Positions 5,357 to 7,719 of a stretch of DNA of 7,719 nt are shown one piece after another. The translations under genes were made by a program, and so were the position numbers. Below the pieces are notes generated by a model that did no database searches, was not told the origin of the DNA, and was given only the letters and a program-made list of their open reading frames with translations. Origin of the DNA: Cytophagales bacterium (GTDB lineage: Bacteria > Bacteroidota > Bacteroidia > Cytophagales > UBA9547). The DNA lies in NCBI GenBank assembly GCA_025360395.1, contig JANYCH010000297.1, positions 1 through 7,719 of the forward strand, read 5' to 3'. The first letter of the stretch is position 1. Each line of letters opens with the position of its first letter.

Positions 5357-5467
5357 TCTGGTTTTAGTATGAACCCTGCCCGTACTTTTGCCTCTGCTTT
5401 TCCATCGGGAATACGGACTGCCTGGCTCTTATATGTCTTTGTTCCTCCATTTAGTATGCTCGTTTAA
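5357..5467 (+). pseudogene. Remnant of a MIP-family channel (aquaporin/glycerol facilitator)
   Basis: From TCT 5357 one frame reads SGFSMNPARTFASAFPSGIR and then TAWLLYVFVPPFSMLV before a TAA at 5465-5467. SGFSMNPART is the second NPA half-helix of MIP channels, which lines the pore with Asn-Pro-Ala and the following Arg filter. The next segment matches the last membrane helix, where relatives usually have a GIWTxWWIYxxAPP-like run. Only about 37 residues of a normal 230-280 remain. Just upstream, another frame reads INGHPV (5340-5357) and would join in frame if one T were restored in GTTCTGG, so a frameshift is also likely. No first NPA motif or other helices can be found upstream. It could be a 3' fragment left by a deletion or insertion; a functional 32-residue peptide from ATG 5369 is improbable. 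Confidence 0.62.
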
Positions 5468-5484
5468 ACACCTGGGAGCATTTC

Positions 5485-5517
5485 TTTGCCCAGAAAGATA
5501 AAAAAGGTTTAACTTTC
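5485..5517 (+). promoter_or_regulatory. Putative promoter of the DUF4136 lipoprotein gene
   Basis: TTTG at 5485-5488 and TAACTTTC at 5510-5517 (seven of eight defined or free positions of TAnnTTTG) are separated by 21 bases, within the spacing known for Bacteroidota housekeeping promoters. The start codon at 5556 lies 38 bases downstream. The element overlaps nothing else, although it lies just after the channel remnant. Confidence 0.4.
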
Positions 5518-5555
5518 ATACTGTATACTACCTGAAATCATAAACCAAAAGATAT

Positions 5556-6158
5556 ATGAAACCTGTTTTGTTCCTTTTATGCCTGTTTTCTTTGCTTATT
5601 TCAAGCTGCATTAGCATGCTTATTGATTCTCAGTCTAACTCCTCCAACGATTTTGGTCGGTATCATACTTTTGCCTGGATAAACAGGCCGAAAAACCATA
5701 AGCATGCCGATCCATTAATATCAAACGACATCATTGAACAGGAAATAATCAATTATTGTAACAGGGAATTAAAGGCAAGAGGCTATGTAGTAGATACCCT
5801 TCAACCGGATATTTTACTAGATTACGACCTGGTCACCAAAAATAAAGTAGAGATTCAGCAGCAACCCGTTTACCGTAACAGGAACCAAAATTATTATGCT
5901 AACAGGGGCAATGGGAGAAATCAGTATAACAACATGAATAACCAATTTCCGAATACGTATGTTTCCGGGTATAAGAATGTGAAAATACCATATGAAGAAG
6001 GAACAGTTACCATATATATTATAGAAAGGGCATCAAACAAACTGCAATGGCAAGGCTGGGCCCAGGGAGCAATTTCAGACCCGGGTTCTTTCGAAAGAGA
6101 GCTGCCGAGAGATATTAAATCTATATTTAAAAAGTATCCTGTTAAAGTCGTTAAGTAA
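5556..6158 (+). CDS. DUF4136 lipoprotein
   Basis: This 200-residue exported lipoprotein has an N-terminal signal MKPVLFLLCLFSLLISSC with lipobox I-S-S-C at Cys18, so it is acylated and anchored to a membrane, probably the outer one. The body begins with the family pattern SSNDFGRYHTFAWI, then a helix DIIEQEIINYCNRELKARGY, then the strand PDILLDYDLVTKNKVEI. A Gln/Asn/Tyr-rich insertion (about residues 105-137) follows before the second half, EEGTVTIYIIERASNKLQWQGWAQGAI, and a terminal helix RELPRDIKSIFKKYPVK. DUF4136 proteins are widespread in Bacteroidota and Proteobacteria envelopes, with no assigned function; the core can be read as a small alpha/beta domain. The Asn/Tyr-rich stretch is a linker-like insertion that varies among relatives. 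The gene stands alone, with its own promoter-like element upstream and the palindrome cluster starting 64 bases after its stop. Confidence 0.85.
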   Translation: MKPVLFLLCLFSLLISSCISMLIDSQSNSSNDFGRYHTFAWINRPKNHKHADPLISNDIIEQEIINYCNRELKARGYVVDTLQPDILLDYDLVTKNKVEIQQQPVYRNRNQNYYANRGNGRNQYNNMNNQFPNTYVSGYKNVKIPYEEGTVTIYIIERASNKLQWQGWAQGAISDPGSFERELPRDIKSIFKKYPVKVVK

Positions 6159-6221
6159 TACTAAATACAGTGAGGTTAAATAGCACTACAAGCATTGTAT
6201 ATACAGAGATCCTCTCCTGCT

Positions 6222-6353
6222 CTTCGGAATTTGCAATTCCGAAGCATTATCATAGGTTCTGCGAACCGAATTATCCAAACCTACTTAATTCTCTTCTATC
6301 GTAGTTTAGCTTGCGTAACTACGGATTTATAATGACTGTAGTGTCTGTGACAC
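6222..6353. repeat. Cluster of short palindromes with TGC/TGT loops
   Basis: Four hairpins follow each other between the DUF4136 gene and the transposase. They are CTTCGGAATT-TGC-AATTCCGAAG (6222-6244, 10 bp), GGTTC-TGC-GAACC (6255-6267, 5 bp), CGTAGTT with a 10-base loop containing TTGC and AACTACG (6300-6323, 7 bp), and GTGTC-TGT-GACAC (6341-6353, 5 bp). Stem sequences are unrelated, but the loops share TGC or TGT, as in the REP units flanking the transposase. These look like several REP-type palindrome families brought together; no coding potential is seen. Confidence 0.65.
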
Positions 6354-6390
6354 GGGCAAATTTCATAATAAATCCAATCAGCCCTTCTTT

Positions 6391-6444
6391 CCCCAATAGT
6401 CCTCGTTTGTAACGAGGACTTACGAGATCAGCGTTTTCAACGCT
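6391..6444 (+). repeat. Left REP unit (two hairpins) flanking the RAYT gene
   Basis: The unit has CCCCAATA, then hairpin AGTCCTCGTT-TGT-AACGAGGACT (6398-6420, 10 bp), a 9-base linker TACGAGATC, and hairpin AGCGTT-TTC-AACGCT (6430-6444, 6 bp). The unit ends one base before the transposase stop codon. It is the inverted partner of 7018-7073, with the same order, linker length and loop positions. Confidence 0.85.
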
Positions 6445-6445
6445 A

Positions 6446-6988
6446 TTAAACAACCACCTTTAACATTCCTTTTCCTCCAGCATAATCTATTGCACTGCTA
6501 TATAAGTAATACTGAGGAATTTCAACTAACCCCGCTCTTACAGGATTATTATGAATATAATTTACTTTTTCCATAACGTCTAAATGGCTAAGGTCAATAG
6601 CATGGTTGTCATCACGCCATATTTTTTAAAAATCAGCTCGTCCTGTCTTCCGTGCTTCAAATGCAAACTTGTCCAGCAACCATTCTTTCCGGCTTTCAGG
6701 ACCTGTTAAAATAGCTTCCTGCATTTTCTTGGAAGTATGTTTCTTGAAATCTCTAAGGATGTCAGATATCCTATAGCCTTCTTTTGCTTTTACAATCAAA
6801 TGAATGTGGTTACTCATTATAACCCATGCGTTTACTTCTAAACCTTTGTTTTCAATACAGTAGTTTAAAGATTTAGTAATTATATCCCTATAAACCTACC
6901 TTGTAAACAGGTCGATCCAATGTATGACCGTACAGGTCAAAAAATATGGAGCGTTCTGATCGCTTATTAAATATTTGTCGCCAGACAT
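6446..6988 (-). pseudogene. REP-associated tyrosine transposase (RAYT, Y1_Tnp), two nonsense codons
   Basis: One minus-strand frame from ATG 6988 to TAA 6446-6448 spans 181 codons, normal RAYT length, and is interrupted only by TAG at codon 31 (6896-6898) and TAA at codon 121 (6626-6628). Before the first stop it reads NAPYFLTCTVIHWIDLFTR, the conserved RAYT N-terminus. Between the stops comes the HUH nuclease motif in NAWVIMSNHIHLIV (His61 and His63) and the helix ILRDFKKHTSKKMQ. After the second stop come IWRDDNHAIDL and the signature KVNYIHNNPVRAGLVEIPQY (Tyr144 and the NPV turn). Such enzymes nick single-stranded DNA at REP palindromes and are thought to spread them. Both stops are single-base changes from plausible codons (Lys AAG and Gln CAA). 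The frame is otherwise perfect, so inactivation looks recent. Its own REP units lie on both sides in inverted orientation. Confidence 0.88.
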
Positions 6989-7017
6989 AGCATAATAATA
7001 GATCCAAATATAATAGA

Positions 7018-7073
7018 AGCGTTGAAAACGCTAATCTCGCAAGCCCTCGTTGCAAACGAGGGCTATTTGGGGG
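7018..7073 (-). repeat. Right REP unit (two hairpins), inverted relative to the left one
   Basis: On the plus strand the order is hairpin AGCGTT-GAA-AACGCT (7018-7032), linker AATCTCGCA, hairpin AGCCCTCGTT-GCA-AACGAGGGCT (7042-7064), then ATTTGGGGG. Reverse-complemented it aligns with 6391-6444 across the whole unit. Apart from small indels in the C-run and A-run edge, the differences are a T/C and matching A/G pair in the long stem, one loop base and two linker bases, all transitions. Confidence 0.85.
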
Positions 7074-7092
7074 ATATATAGTAATATGAAAA

Positions 7093-7671
7093 TTATTCTA
7101 TTTTCAATTTATTATCGTTGATTGATATGGTGTCATTAAATTCCCTACCTAAAACCTTAACTGAAATTAAACAAAGTATACCAATTATAATGTAACTTAT
7201 CATGATAATTTGTATATACATAGTTTGGCCGAACGTAATAAATATAATATTATGAAAATAAGGATCAAATAATATCAGGAAATTCATGAAGATATGTAAT
7301 AAAATAGGCATTAACAGATTATGTTTATGAACATACATTCGAGAAATGATTAATGAAAAAACAAACGAACTTAAAATACTAAAGATCCCACTTTTATAAA
7401 AGTGAGGTAAGGAGAATAATACTGAACAAAATAATATAGATCGAAGGTTTGAAAACTTTTTAAGTAATAAACCTAAAAGCAAACCTCTGAAAAATATTTC
7501 TTCAAATAAAGAACCCAAGATGAATGAAAATGAAAAATCATTATTTTTAATTTTATCAAAATATTCTAACGAAGGTGAGATGAGTTTTGTGTTTCTTATA
7601 AAAACAAAAGAACAGAAAATCGTATAAAAAAAAACAATATAAAATATATAATTAATCTCTATTGAATCCAT
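7093..7671 (-). CDS. CPBP-family intramembrane metalloprotease, AT-rich
   Basis: With ATG 7671 the protein has 192 residues, MDSIEINYIF onward. The frame stays open to the window edge (7719) through TTG 7686, so the true start may lie outside. It has about five or six membrane helices and the CPBP (CAAX-protease/bacteriocin-processing, formerly Abi) motifs: LFEEIFFRGLLLG with Glu57-Glu58 and Arg62, FSLPHF with His90, and LLHIFMNFLILF with His126 and Asn130. Together they form the presumed glutamate/histidine active site in the membrane. Family members process prenylated or peptide substrates, or protect against self-made bacteriocins; which applies here cannot be told. Sampled 60-base stretches are only 25-27% GC, against 47-50% in the WYL regulator, pointing to foreign origin. 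The right REP unit lies 19 bases beyond its stop codon. Confidence 0.8.
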   Translation of the reverse strand: MDSIEINYIFYIVFFYTIFCSFVFIRNTKLISPSLEYFDKIKNNDFSFSFILGSLFEEIFFRGLLLGLLLKKFSNLRSILFCSVLFSLPHFYKSGIFSILSSFVFSLIISRMYVHKHNLLMPILLHIFMNFLILFDPYFHNIIFITFGQTMYIQIIMISYIIIGILCLISVKVLGREFNDTISINDNKLKIE

Positions 7672-7719
7672 TTTTTTAAAATTCAATTCAATCTTATTCT
7701 TAAAATGAATAATTAGAAA

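Noticed and set aside
5103..5372. Plus-strand frame of 89 codons
   Set aside because: Cys/Arg/Lys-rich nonsense-like translation overlapping an equally long minus frame; only its last codons (INGHPV) may belong to the channel remnant in another frame.
6181..6460. tRNA or small RNA gene suggested by many hairpins
   Set aside because: No cloverleaf, CCA end or conserved T-loop; hairpins are independent REP-type palindromes.
6222..7073. CRISPR-like array
   Set aside because: The repeats are palindromes of different sequence and irregular spacing, explained by REP elements; no repeat-spacer periodicity.

Overview
The window looks like chromosomal DNA from a Bacteroidota soil or freshwater bacterium, most likely of the Sphingobacteriaceae (Pedobacter/Mucilaginibacter type). 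This rests on familiar protein families (SpoIIE-type C-terminus ending in a DDVLVI motif, DUF4345-like membrane protein, DUF4136 lipoprotein, DoxX-like protein, WYL regulator), promoters of the TTTG/TAnnTTTG kind, A-rich ribosome-binding regions, and a REP-associated transposase with palindromes typical of that phylum. The assignment is by recognition, not by search.

Layout. 1-280: 3' end of a SpoIIE-like phosphatase. 303-696: four-helix membrane protein split by a one-base frameshift. 2372 to 784 on the minus strand: a co-directional run of DoxX-like protein, ECF sigma factor, a small single-helix membrane protein (broken at an 8-A tract) and a small secreted polar protein (broken by an in-frame TGA). 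2653-4089: VOC/glyoxalase-fold protein followed by a YafY-type HTH-WYL regulator. 4806 to 4086 on the minus strand: DinB-family protein and an HMA-fold protein without CxxC; the latter runs tail-to-tail into the regulator with overlapping stop codons. 4850-5335: no convincing gene. 5357-5467: remnant of a MIP channel (aquaporin/glycerol facilitator) carrying the NPAR motif. 5556-6158: DUF4136 lipoprotein. 6222-7073: palindrome cluster and a RAYT transposase pseudogene with two in-frame stops, bracketed by an inverted pair of two-hairpin REP units. 7093-7671 or beyond: very AT-rich CPBP-family membrane protease, minus strand, whose 5' end may lie outside the window.

How they work together. VOC protein, WYL regulator, DinB and HMA-fold protein form a compact convergent block that could be one stress- or ligand-responsive module, since palindromes sit in front of the regulator and at the DinB promoter. 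The DoxX/sigma run resembles an ECF regulon locus. It has no recognisable zinc-finger anti-sigma factor, and both genes downstream of sigma are damaged.

The notable theme is decay: five loci carry frameshifts, nonsense codons or truncation, while the genes between them are intact. The most distinctive structure is the RAYT/REP element, where the two flanking REP copies show a compensatory base-pair change. I see no clearly new system. The best candidates for something under-described are the DoxX-sigma-membrane-secreted operon and the mosaic palindrome cluster.
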